Below are positions 40,389 to 51,300 of a DNA stretch of 64,000 nt, piece by piece. The notes beneath the pieces were generated by a model. It was not told the origin of the DNA and searched no databases. It worked only from the letters and a program-made list of their open reading frames with translations. Position 1 is the stretch's first letter. Each line of letters begins with the position of its first letter. Source of the DNA: Metapseudomonas resinovorans DSM 21078 (lineage in GTDB: Bacteria > Pseudomonadota > Gammaproteobacteria > Pseudomonadales > Pseudomonadaceae). Location: positions 1 to 64,000 of the forward strand of contig NZ_AUIE01000010.1 of the NCBI RefSeq assembly GCF_000423545.1, written 5' to 3'. A program made the position numbers and the translations under genes.

Positions 40389-41309
40389 GTGAAGCGCCAC
40401 TTTGACGACATCCAACTGGGCAGCATCGAGCTCTTCTGTCTTGCCGCAGAGGAGGGCAGCTTCACGGCCGCGGCGCTCTCGGCCGGGGTTACGCCAGCGG
40501 CCGTGAGCCGTTCGATTTCCAGGCTGGAAGAGCGCCTGGGAACACGTCTGTTCATGAGGACGACGCGCAGCATTCGCCTCACTGAGAGCGGCCGCGCCTA
40601 TTTCGAGCAGTGCCGGCAGGCGCTGACCCAACTGGTGGAAGCCGAGCGTGAAGTGATGGGCAAGCAACTCGAACCGGCCGGCGAGCTGCGCATCAGCATT
40701 CCCACGACCTATGGCCACCACCGCATCCTCCCGCTGCTGCCGCGCTTCAGGGAGCGTCATCCCGGTGTGAGGATCGATGTTCACCTGAGTAACCGGAACA
40801 TCGACTTCGTCGGTGAGGGTTACGACCTGGCGATCCGTGTGCGCGCCCAGCCCGATTCGACGCTCAATGCCCGCCATCTCGAAGACGCACGGCTGGTCGT
40901 GATTGCCGCGCCGGAATACCTGGCCAGGGCTGGCACGCCCACTTCCCTGGACGACCTTGCCGGTCACGATTGCATCCAGTACGAGCTACCCAGCAGCGGG
41001 CGCCGTATCTCCTGGTTGTTCACCGACAACGGCAAGGAGCGCGAGATCCTCGCCACAGGCAACTATTGCTGTTCGGACGATGTGCTGGGCGGAGTGACCC
41101 TGGCCAGGCATGGCGCCGGTCTGTTCCAGACTTACCGCTTCATTGTCGAGAAGGAGCTGGAGGAGGGCAGTCTGGTTGAGGTCCTGCCGGAGTTCGGCGG
41201 GCGCTCCCGTCCCTTCACCCTGCTGTATCCCCATGGCCGCCACGTGCCATTGCGCCTGCGCGCCTTCATCGACTTCCTGATGGAGTGCACACAGGAATGG
41301 AAGGTTTGA
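40389..41309 (+). CDS. LysR-family transcriptional regulator
   Basis: 306 aa from a GTG at 40389. The N-terminal HTH is about residues 14-66 (EGSFTAAALSAGVTPAAVSR). An effector-binding domain follows (about 98-300). It diverges from the tautomerase/SDR pair across a 150-bp region and likely controls them, in the usual LysR fashion. The effector is unknown. Confidence 0.88.
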   Translation: MKRHFDDIQLGSIELFCLAAEEGSFTAAALSAGVTPAAVSRSISRLEERLGTRLFMRTTRSIRLTESGRAYFEQCRQALTQLVEAEREVMGKQLEPAGELRISIPTTYGHHRILPLLPRFRERHPGVRIDVHLSNRNIDFVGEGYDLAIRVRAQPDSTLNARHLEDARLVVIAAPEYLARAGTPTSLDDLAGHDCIQYELPSSGRRISWLFTDNGKEREILATGNYCCSDDVLGGVTLARHGAGLFQTYRFIVEKELEEGSLVEVLPEFGGRSRPFTLLYPHGRHVPLRLRAFIDFLMECTQEWKV

Positions 41310-43823
<2,514 letters not shown>

Positions 43824-43860
43824 CGACAACGGCAAGGCCCTGGCGGGCCTGCCTGCTCTG

Positions 43861-43906
43861 AACACCACGCCGCCGGCAGGACATTCCTGTCGGCGGCGTG
43901 GTGTTT
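43861..43906. terminator. Bidirectional terminator between katG and the hydroxylase
   Basis: AACACCACGCCGCCG...CGGCGGCGTGGTGTT, an almost perfect 19-bp stem with a 4-nt loop and A/T-rich edges, separates two convergent genes. Confidence 0.8.
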
Positions 43907-43935
43907 CAGGGAGCCGTCAAGTCCAGTGGGTGAAC

Positions 43936-45105
43936 TCAGGCCGCGCCGTGGCTCATCAGCTCGCGGATGCCGCTGCGGGCGTTGGCCTCGGCGGCCAATT
44001 GGCGCTCTTCAGCACTGGCGTAGTGGCGGTCCCAGGCCAGCACCTTGGGCGTCATCAGCTTGTGCCAGAGCGGCGGGATCATCGCGACGATGATGGTGGT
44101 CAGGTAGCCACCGATCATCATCGGCGCGTCCGCGAAGGGTTTCAGGTCCTGATAGGGCACCTCGCCCTGGGCATGATGGTGGGAGTGGCGGGTCAGGTTG
44201 AACATCGCCCAGGAGCTGATGCGCTTGTTGGTGTTCCAGGAATGCCGTGGCTGCACCGGGGTTGCCGGGTTGCGCACCATGCCGTAGTGCTCCATGTAGT
44301 TGACGATCTCCAGCAGCGCCTTGCCCCACAAGGCACAGGCGGTGAAGAACAGCGCGGCTACCGGACCGCCGATGGCATAGGCGGCCAGCACCAGCAACAG
44401 GCTCATCAGGTGGCCGCGGATTACCGCGTTGCGCCAGCCGAACAGGGCATGGCCTTTGCGCGCCAGGCGCTTCCGCTCGATCTGCCAGGCACTGAGGTTG
44501 CCCTTGAGCGTCGAGGCGAGGATGTGAAAGTAGACGTTGCGGCCGCGCGGCGCGGTGGCCGGGTCCTCGCGGGTGGACACGTAGCGGTGGTGACCGTAGA
44601 CGTGCTCGATCGAGAAGATGGTGTCGAAGCTGAAGGCCAGCAGCCAGCGGCCGACCAGCATGGAAACCGGGTCCCAGGTGCGGTGCGTCAGCTCATGGGC
44701 GGTGATGGTGCCGACCATGCCGATCATCAGGCCGGTGATGATCCAGGTGGAAAGGTAATGGCCGACGAAGGTGGCGTCCCGCGCGGCGATCAAGTCGTAA
44801 CCGGTCAGTTGGCTCAGCGCCAGGCCGAAACTGAACAAGTCGCCGCTGCTGACACTCCACACCGCGGAGAACACGATGAAGGCCAGTAGCGGCAGCGCCA
44901 GCCAGAGCTGCACGGTCAGGATGCCGGGATAGTTGAACCGCGGGGTGCTGATGTCGTCGCCACAGACAGCGTCGCCGATCAGGTAGATCACCAGCACCGC
45001 CACCAGGCCGAAGGTGATCCAGGCGCCGCCGGCGAGAATCGCTACGGCCGCCAGCAGGCCAATGGCATGGAAGAGGAAGTACTTGAGGTAGTGCAGGGCG
45101 TTCAT
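43936..45105 (-). CDS. AlkB/XylM-like integral-membrane non-haem di-iron hydroxylase
   Basis: 389 aa from the ATG at 45105. The histidine boxes of the family are all present: HELTHR (137-142), EHVYGHH (167-173), NYMEHYG (269-275) and LTRHSHHH (304-311), between about six membrane helices. It hydroxylates terminal or benzylic methyl groups of hydrocarbons. Partner choice (a fused ferredoxin reductase, not rubredoxin) points to the XylM/XylA branch, with the real substrate unknown. Confidence 0.9.
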   Translation of the reverse strand: MNALHYLKYFLFHAIGLLAAVAILAGGAWITFGLVAVLVIYLIGDAVCGDDISTPRFNYPGILTVQLWLALPLLAFIVFSAVWSVSSGDLFSFGLALSQLTGYDLIAARDATFVGHYLSTWIITGLMIGMVGTITAHELTHRTWDPVSMLVGRWLLAFSFDTIFSIEHVYGHHRYVSTREDPATAPRGRNVYFHILASTLKGNLSAWQIERKRLARKGHALFGWRNAVIRGHLMSLLLVLAAYAIGGPVAALFFTACALWGKALLEIVNYMEHYGMVRNPATPVQPRHSWNTNKRISSWAMFNLTRHSHHHAQGEVPYQDLKPFADAPMMIGGYLTTIIVAMIPPLWHKLMTPKVLAWDRHYASAEERQLAAEANARSGIRELMSHGAA

Positions 45106-45134
45106 GGTCGTCTCTCTTGTTGTTTTGAAGGGTG

Positions 45135-46169
45135 TCAGGCCGACGTGGGCAACACGTCCTGCAGGGTGGTGAAACGGTCGGCGTGAATGTGTTCGCGGGG
45201 CACACCGGCTTCGCGCAGCAGCGTGATGGCGCTGTCGATCATGGCCGGTGGTCCGCACAGGTAGGCATGGGCGCCAGGCGGGAGCAGCGCAGGTATCTGC
45301 GCCGTCACCAGACCGCGCTCGCCTCGCCAGGCGGCATCGGCGGCAGCTTCCGACAGCACCGGTACGAAACTGAATGACCCACGCCATTGCGTGGCGATGG
45401 CACTGATGTCCTCCAAGGCATAGAGATCCCGCGCCTGGCGGGCACCGAACAGCAGCGTGACGGGGCGCGAAACACCATTGGCCACGGCGTCCTGCAGCAT
45501 CGCCAGCAGTGGTGCCAGGCCGCTACCGCCGGCAATCAGCAGCAGGGGAGCATCCGCCGCTCGCAGGTGGAAATCGCCCAAGGGACCTTCCACGGTCACG
45601 CCGTGGCCGAGCAGGGGGCGGTCGTTGACCACGCCGGTAAACACCCCACCAGGCACCCTGCGTACGAAGAAGCTCACCTGGGCATCCGGCTGTGCGGGGC
45701 TGGCAAAGGAGAAGCTGCGGCGCAATCGCGGCAGGCTGTCGAGGCTGAGGTCGGCGTACTGGCCGGCGCGGTACGCCAGGCTTTCTTCCAGTTGGATGAC
45801 CAGCCGGGTGATGTCGTGGGTCAGCCTGTCCTGCGCCACCACCTTCCCGCGCACCTGGCGTCTGCTCGGCTGGCGGGCGAGATCCACTTCGATGTGTACA
45901 TCCCCCCGAGGCACGCTTTGGCAGGCGAGGATGTAGCCGGCGTCCAGCTCTTCATCGGACAGGATGTAGCCCGTCTCGGTCAGTTCACGCACGCTGCCCG
46001 ACACCAGCTTGCACTTGCAGCTGGCACATCCGCCGACACGGCAGCTGTGGGGAAAGTCGATGCCATGGCGCAGGGCGGCCTGCAGCAGCGTCTCTTTCGG
46101 ATAAACCCCGACGCTGACCCCGTTGATCAACGCAGTGGTTGGGCGATGCCGGGTAAAGAGAGAAAACAT
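45135..46169 (-). CDS. Ferredoxin-NAD(P)H reductase (XylA-like electron-transfer component)
   Basis: 344 aa from the ATG at 46169 (AGGAGG upstream). A plant-type [2Fe-2S] domain (about 12-95) has Cys43, Cys48, Cys51 and Cys83. FAD-binding (about 105-205; RAGQYADLSL, RRSFSFAS) and NAD-binding domains (about 210-335; IAGGSGLAPLLAML, YLCGPPAMID) follow. It would feed electrons from NAD(P)H to the hydroxylase, whose gene starts 29 bp downstream. Confidence 0.92.
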   Translation of the reverse strand: MFSLFTRHRPTTALINGVSVGVYPKETLLQAALRHGIDFPHSCRVGGCASCKCKLVSGSVRELTETGYILSDEELDAGYILACQSVPRGDVHIEVDLARQPSRRQVRGKVVAQDRLTHDITRLVIQLEESLAYRAGQYADLSLDSLPRLRRSFSFASPAQPDAQVSFFVRRVPGGVFTGVVNDRPLLGHGVTVEGPLGDFHLRAADAPLLLIAGGSGLAPLLAMLQDAVANGVSRPVTLLFGARQARDLYALEDISAIATQWRGSFSFVPVLSEAAADAAWRGERGLVTAQIPALLPPGAHAYLCGPPAMIDSAITLLREAGVPREHIHADRFTTLQDVLPTSA

Positions 46170-46253
46170 GCGTCCTCCTGTTCTAGTTATTGGCGTAGAG
46201 GTTCGGGACGCTGAAATCCTAGGGCGCAGGGGAGGTGGGCAGAGAGAGCCCGG

Positions 46254-46285
46254 ATTGACATTCAGGGGGTCATTAATTGACATTC
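46254..46285. promoter_or_regulatory. Two ATTGACATTC direct repeats, 22 bp apart (AraC-type operator)
   Basis: ATTGACATTC occurs at 46254-46263 and 46276-46285. A 22-bp period, two helical turns, is characteristic of AraC-family binding sites. They are between the AraC gene and the reductase start and so can act on both. Confidence 0.75.
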
Positions 46286-46321
46286 TGGCGCTAAGCCAGA
46301 TCACGAGAACCTGCTGCCCCC

Positions 46322-47320
46322 ATGTCCGACTTCCTGCTCCCCGTGCACTACCTGCGACAGATTGCCGAACAGCTGCGGGTGATGGGTGCAGACCCGGCCG
46401 ACTGGCTGCTCCAGTGCGGTGTCGAACCACGGCAACTGGATGACCTGGGCTACCAGCCAGGCTTGCCGTTGTTTTGTCGGCTTATCGAGCACGCACTGGA
46501 ACTGACCGACGAGCCCGCGTTTGGCCTGCTGTTGGGCGAGCGACTGGGGATCAACACCCACGGCATCCTGGGCTACGCGGCCCTGCAGAGTGAATCGCTG
46601 CGCCAGGCGATCCAACTCGTGGAGCGTTACCTTGCGGTACGCACCACACTCGTGACGCTCAGGCATGAACATGACGAGGCGGCGCAACTGGAACACATCC
46701 AGTTCGTTCCCAGCTATCCGCTCGGCCCCATCCAGCAAACCGTGCTGGAGGCGGTAATGCTGGCCATCAAGAACGTTTTCGACGCCATTACGCCCGGCAG
46801 CGCACGGGTCAACCAGGTCAACTTCCCGTTACCGGCGACGGATTACGCGGACCTGGCCAGTGCAATGTTCAACTGCCCGGTCGCCTACGCGCAGCCCTGG
46901 GCAGGCTTCACCTTCGACTCGGCCCTGCTGGACCTCCCGCTGCGCATGGCCGACCCGGTCGCCTTCCGCGAGGCCGAGCAGATCTGCCAGCGCGAGTTGA
47001 TGAAGCTCCGCGAGAAGACGTCCCTCACCGCGCGCATCCGCCGGCTCATGCTGGAAAAGCAAAACGGTTTCCCCAGCCTTGAGGTGACGGCTCGCCTGTT
47101 CCACATGACCCCACGCACCCTACACCGTCATCTGCTGGACGAAGGCACGACCTTCAAGCTGATTCTCGAAGACGTCCGGCGCACCTTGGCGGTGGAGCAC
47201 CTGAAGGCCGGGCGCCTGACCGTGCAGGAGATCGCTTATTCCCTGGGCTACAACGATGTGGCCAACTTCCGGCGGGCGTTCAAACGCTGGGAGGGCGTGC
47301 CGCCCACCGAGTTCAGGTGA
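46322..47320 (+). CDS. AraC-family transcriptional regulator
   Basis: 332 aa. The N-terminal ligand domain (about 15-215) is of the OruR/ArgR-like AraC group. The C-terminal double HTH (about 230-330) has GFPSLEVTARLFHMTPRTLH and VQEIAYSLGYNDVANFRRAFKRW. It is divergent from the reductase-hydroxylase operon with 152 bp between starts, and is its probable activator. Confidence 0.92.
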   Translation: MSDFLLPVHYLRQIAEQLRVMGADPADWLLQCGVEPRQLDDLGYQPGLPLFCRLIEHALELTDEPAFGLLLGERLGINTHGILGYAALQSESLRQAIQLVERYLAVRTTLVTLRHEHDEAAQLEHIQFVPSYPLGPIQQTVLEAVMLAIKNVFDAITPGSARVNQVNFPLPATDYADLASAMFNCPVAYAQPWAGFTFDSALLDLPLRMADPVAFREAEQICQRELMKLREKTSLTARIRRLMLEKQNGFPSLEVTARLFHMTPRTLHRHLLDEGTTFKLILEDVRRTLAVEHLKAGRLTVQEIAYSLGYNDVANFRRAFKRWEGVPPTEFR

Positions 47321-47375
47321 ATGCGATTCGCCGCCATAGCGGTACGGGGCGCCGAAATATCCACTGGTAGAAACC

Positions 47376-47618
47376 TCATTGTGTCTTCTGGCGACCCAGG
47401 ATCAGGTTGATCGTTCCGTCCGAACTCGATGAGACATATGGATCAAGATTCGGAAACTTCTCTGCTGCTCGCTCCAGCAAGAATTCCCCTGCATGCTGAA
47501 TCCGCTCGCGGGTTGGGTTCGCAAGTTGGGTGTTCACTCTTGCGAAACCATGGGCGGCAAAGTCCGCCGCCGCTTGTTCAAAAAGAACTTCCAGTAAGGC
47601 CAGGGTTTCTTTATCCAT
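47376..47618 (-). CDS. Hypothetical protein (80 aa)
   Basis: Translation from the ATG at 47618 (MDKETLALLEVLFEQAAADF) gives 80 aa. The first half is an amphipathic helix rich in Ala, Leu and Glu; the second half holds HAGEFLLERAAEKFPNLDPY and ends SDGTINLILGRQKTQ. It is soluble with no family recognised. The ribosome site is weak. The longer frame upstream has foreign-looking composition and is unlikely to be coding. Confidence 0.55.
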   Translation of the reverse strand: MDKETLALLEVLFEQAAADFAAHGFARVNTQLANPTRERIQHAGEFLLERAAEKFPNLDPYVSSSSDGTINLILGRQKTQ

Positions 47619-48392
47619 GAGTACTATCCAGATGAGCTGATCGGTGCTTGGAACCAGGCAAGCAACATGCCGGAATCCGTTGAAAGCCCCTCTTGAATTG
47701 ACCTGGCGAGCTTGACGGCGCGTCCCGCGGCCTGCACGTGCAGCTGCACTTGGAAATATAACGACACAAACACCGATGTCATCAGATAAACGGGCGTGCA
47801 GACCCATTTCCGGTTGGGTGAATAGCCCATTTGTGGGGGAGTTATGGGGGTGTCAAATAGTTCTTCTAAAGCATTGAAGAAGAAAAGTGGGGAAAGTAAT
47901 CCCCACTTTCTGGGGTGTCATGAACTATATATCGACAATCCAGATAATTTAAAAAACTATCGAATTTTCAATTAGATAGGTTTTCTTAGTTGTGCCTTTT
48001 CGATTGTGACGATCTCTTGACGGCTATGGGGGCGAGTATTTAAGTGAACACGACGCCAGTTCCCAGTCGTTAAGCAGTCTCCACTCATCCCGTTCGGGGA
48101 GGGCGTCAGGGAGGCGTCTTGATTCTGGCCCGTTCGAATGCAATGCAAAGGTGGTTGTCGTTCCGGCGACACGGCCATCCTTTGTTCCATGGTCCGCCAC
48201 TCGCTGCCAATCACTCAGGTACCGCCGCCTGAGTGAAAAAGTGGCACCCATTCCGCCACCGTAGACAACGCGCAGTCCGCTGCCTGTGCGAGGACGTCGC
48301 GTCTGCCTGAAAACCGTTGATACCTGAGCAATAGGCCATCCGCCCTCGCTGACGAATGGCCCAGAGGGGCGCTTTGCCTCAAGGAAAGCAAA
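47619..48392. other. Long AT-rich leader region before the peroxidase gene, 774 bp
   Basis: No gene is supported. A segment of about 47850-48010 is much richer in A/T than its surroundings. It contains an inverted repeat (47884-47909) and two TGGGG(G)TGTCA copies near 47845 and 47911. The last 350 bp form a probable 5' leader of the peroxidase. Confidence 0.55.
47884..47909. terminator. Inverted repeat in the AT-rich region
   Basis: AAAGTGGGGA and TCCCCACTTT pair perfectly across a 6-nt loop; the T-rich end gives terminator-like character, but the context (no gene directly upstream on this strand) is unclear. Confidence 0.4.
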
Positions 48393-51300
48393 ATGGTCAC
48401 CCTGATCAAGCAAGACTTGGCATTTATCCTCGACCAGATCGTCATTGCCGAACGCCACGCCGCTGGTGAATCTCTCTACGACCTGGTAGGCAATCCATTG
48501 CTGCCTATTGGTCTGCGCACCGTCAATGGCATGTGGAACAACCTGATCCCCGGCCGCGAGAACTACGGCTCGGCAGACCAGACGATGCCCCGCATGCTGG
48601 ACCATGAATTCCGGGATGCCGAGAACGGCATCGACGGCCCCGGCGCTCCACCCGGTTTCCCCGACAGCACTACGCAGACGTCTTACGAACAGACGTCCGG
48701 CTATGTGGTGGATTCGACGCCGAGAACCATCAGCAACCTGATTTCCGACCAGTCCGTTGCCAACCCGGCCGCCGTGGCGGCAGCGGCTGCTACAGAGGGC
48801 AGCTTCGCCTTCGACCACGATGGCAACCCGGACACACCGGACCTGTTGTTCATTCCCAACGTTGCGCCGGATGAAGGGATTTCCGCGCCCTATAACGCCT
48901 GGATGGCTATCTTTGGCCAGTTTTTCGACCACGGGCTGGACCTGGTCAACAAGGGAGGCAGCGGCACTGTCTACATCCCCTTGAAGCCGGATGACCCGCT
49001 CTACGACCCTGACTCCCACACCAATTTCATGGTGCTCACCCGCGCGACCAACCAGCCGGGTCCTGATGGGGTGCTCGGCACCGAGGACGATGTGCGCGAA
49101 CACATCAACCTGACCACGCCCTTCGTTGACCAGAACCAGACCTACACCTCCCACGCATCTCACCAGGTGTTCCTGCGTGAGTACGAGATGGTGCCGAAAC
49201 TGGACGCCAACGGGCAGCCGGTGCTTGATGGCAATGGCCAACCACTGCTGGTTCCCGTGGCGACCGGCCGCATGCTCGATGGTGCGGGTGGTGGCCTGGC
49301 CACCTGGGCAGACATCAAGCAGCAGGCCCGCGAGAAGCTCGGCATCGACCTCAGCGATGCCGACGTCACCAATCTGCCGCTGTTGGCCACGGACGAGTAC
49401 GGTCGCTTCGAACGAGGTGCCAATGGCTTTGCGCAGATCGTTACTGTCAGCGGTCTGGTAGAAGGCAATCCCGCCGCGCCAATCAGCACCGCAGAAGCGA
49501 TTCGCACGGGCCATGCCTTCCTCGATGACATCGCCCACGACGCCGCTCCACGCAACAGTGACGGCAGCCTGAAGGTGGCCGATGGCGACGATGCCCTGGG
49601 CGTGGGTGGCGCTCCTGTTCCCAATCCGGATTTCGACCCCACCCAGCCTGTAGGCCCCGGCAACTTGCCGACCCTGACTACCTACGACAACGAGCTGCTG
49701 GATGCCCACTACATCACCGGCGACGGCCGCGGTAACGAGAATATCGGCCTGACCGCCGTGCACCACGTCTTCCACTCCGAGCACAACCGCCTGATCGAGC
49801 AGATCAAGACAACGCTGCTGGAGGATGGCGACCTGACCTTTCTAAATCAGTGGCTACGCGTGGATGTCGCCACCTGGCCGGCCAATCAGGCCGAGATCGA
49901 CGCCTTGGCCTGGGACGGCGAGCGGTTGTTCCAAGCCGCACGCTTCACCAATGAGATGCAATACCAGCATCTGGTGTTCGAAGAGTTCGTGCGCAAGATC
50001 CAGCCCTTCACCGACGTGTTCCTGGTGCAGCCCAACGTCGAACTGGACCCGGCCATCGTCGCGGAGTTCGCCCATGTGGTGTACCGCTTCGGCCACTCCA
50101 TGCTGAACGAAACGGTGAACCGTCTCGATATCAACATGCAGAGCGGCGAAATCGGCCTGATCGAGGCCTTCCTCAATCCTGTTGAGTTCGGCAGCTCCGG
50201 GGATGCGGATGCCGCCGCTGGCGCCATCGTCCGTGGCATGACGCGGCAGGTGGGCAATGAGATCGACGAGTTCATCACTGGTGCCCTGCGCAACAACCTG
50301 GTGGGACTGCCGCTGGACCTGGCCGCCATCAATATTGCCCGTGGCCGCGATACCGGCGTGCCCTCGCTGAACCATGCGCGGGAGCAGTTCTTCGAGATGA
50401 CCAACGACGCCAATCTCAAACCTTACGTGAGCTGGGTGGACTTCGCGCTGAACCTGAAGAACCCCGCGTCGATCATCAACTTCATCGCGGCCTACGGCAC
50501 CCACGACAGCGTCACTGCGGCTACCACGCTCGCTGACAAGCGTGCGGCGGCCGAAGCGCTGGTGCTCGGTGGCGCCAACGCCCCTGCGGACCGGGTGGAC
50601 TTCCTCAACAGCAGCGGTACCTGGGCCAGCCAGGAGTCTGGCCTGAACCTGGTGGACTTCTGGATCGGTGGCCTGGCAGAACGCAAGATGCTGTTCGGCG
50701 GCATGCTCGGCTCTACCTTCAACTTCGTCTTCGAAACCCAGATGGAAACGCTGCAGAACGCGGACCGTTTCTACTACTTGTCGCGCTTGCAGGGGCAGCA
50801 CTTGCTGGGCGAACTGGAGGCCAACTCCTTCGCCTCCCTGGTGATGGCCAACACCGACCTGGGCGCGGCCGGGTCCTCGCACCTGCCGGGCGATCTGTTC
50901 GCGGCGGTGGACTACATCCTGGAAATCAACCAGTCGCTGCAGATAGGCGCCGATCCCACCTGGAGCAACCCGATACTCCAGGCCCTGACGCCGATGGTCG
51001 AGCGCGCGGAAGGCGTGCTCAAGTACCACGGCGATGACCATGTGGTGCTGGGCGGCAGTGAGGGGAACGAGTTGCTGCTGGCGGGGACGGGCGACGACAC
51101 CCTGTGGGGCGACGGAGGCAACGACACGCTGGAAGGCGGTTACGGCAATGACATCCTCCATGGCGGTGCCGGCGACGATGTGATCACCGACATCGGGGGT
51201 GACGACAACATCAAGGGCGAGGACGGCAACGACGTCATCAGCGGCGGCAATGGCATCGACCTGCTGTTCGGCGGCGCCGGCAAGGATTTCATCATCGGCG

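Noticed and set aside
48040-48392. A riboswitch (c-di-GMP or similar) in the peroxidase leader
   Set aside because: I could not match a conserved core; hairpins are present but not diagnostic. A covariance-model search would decide.
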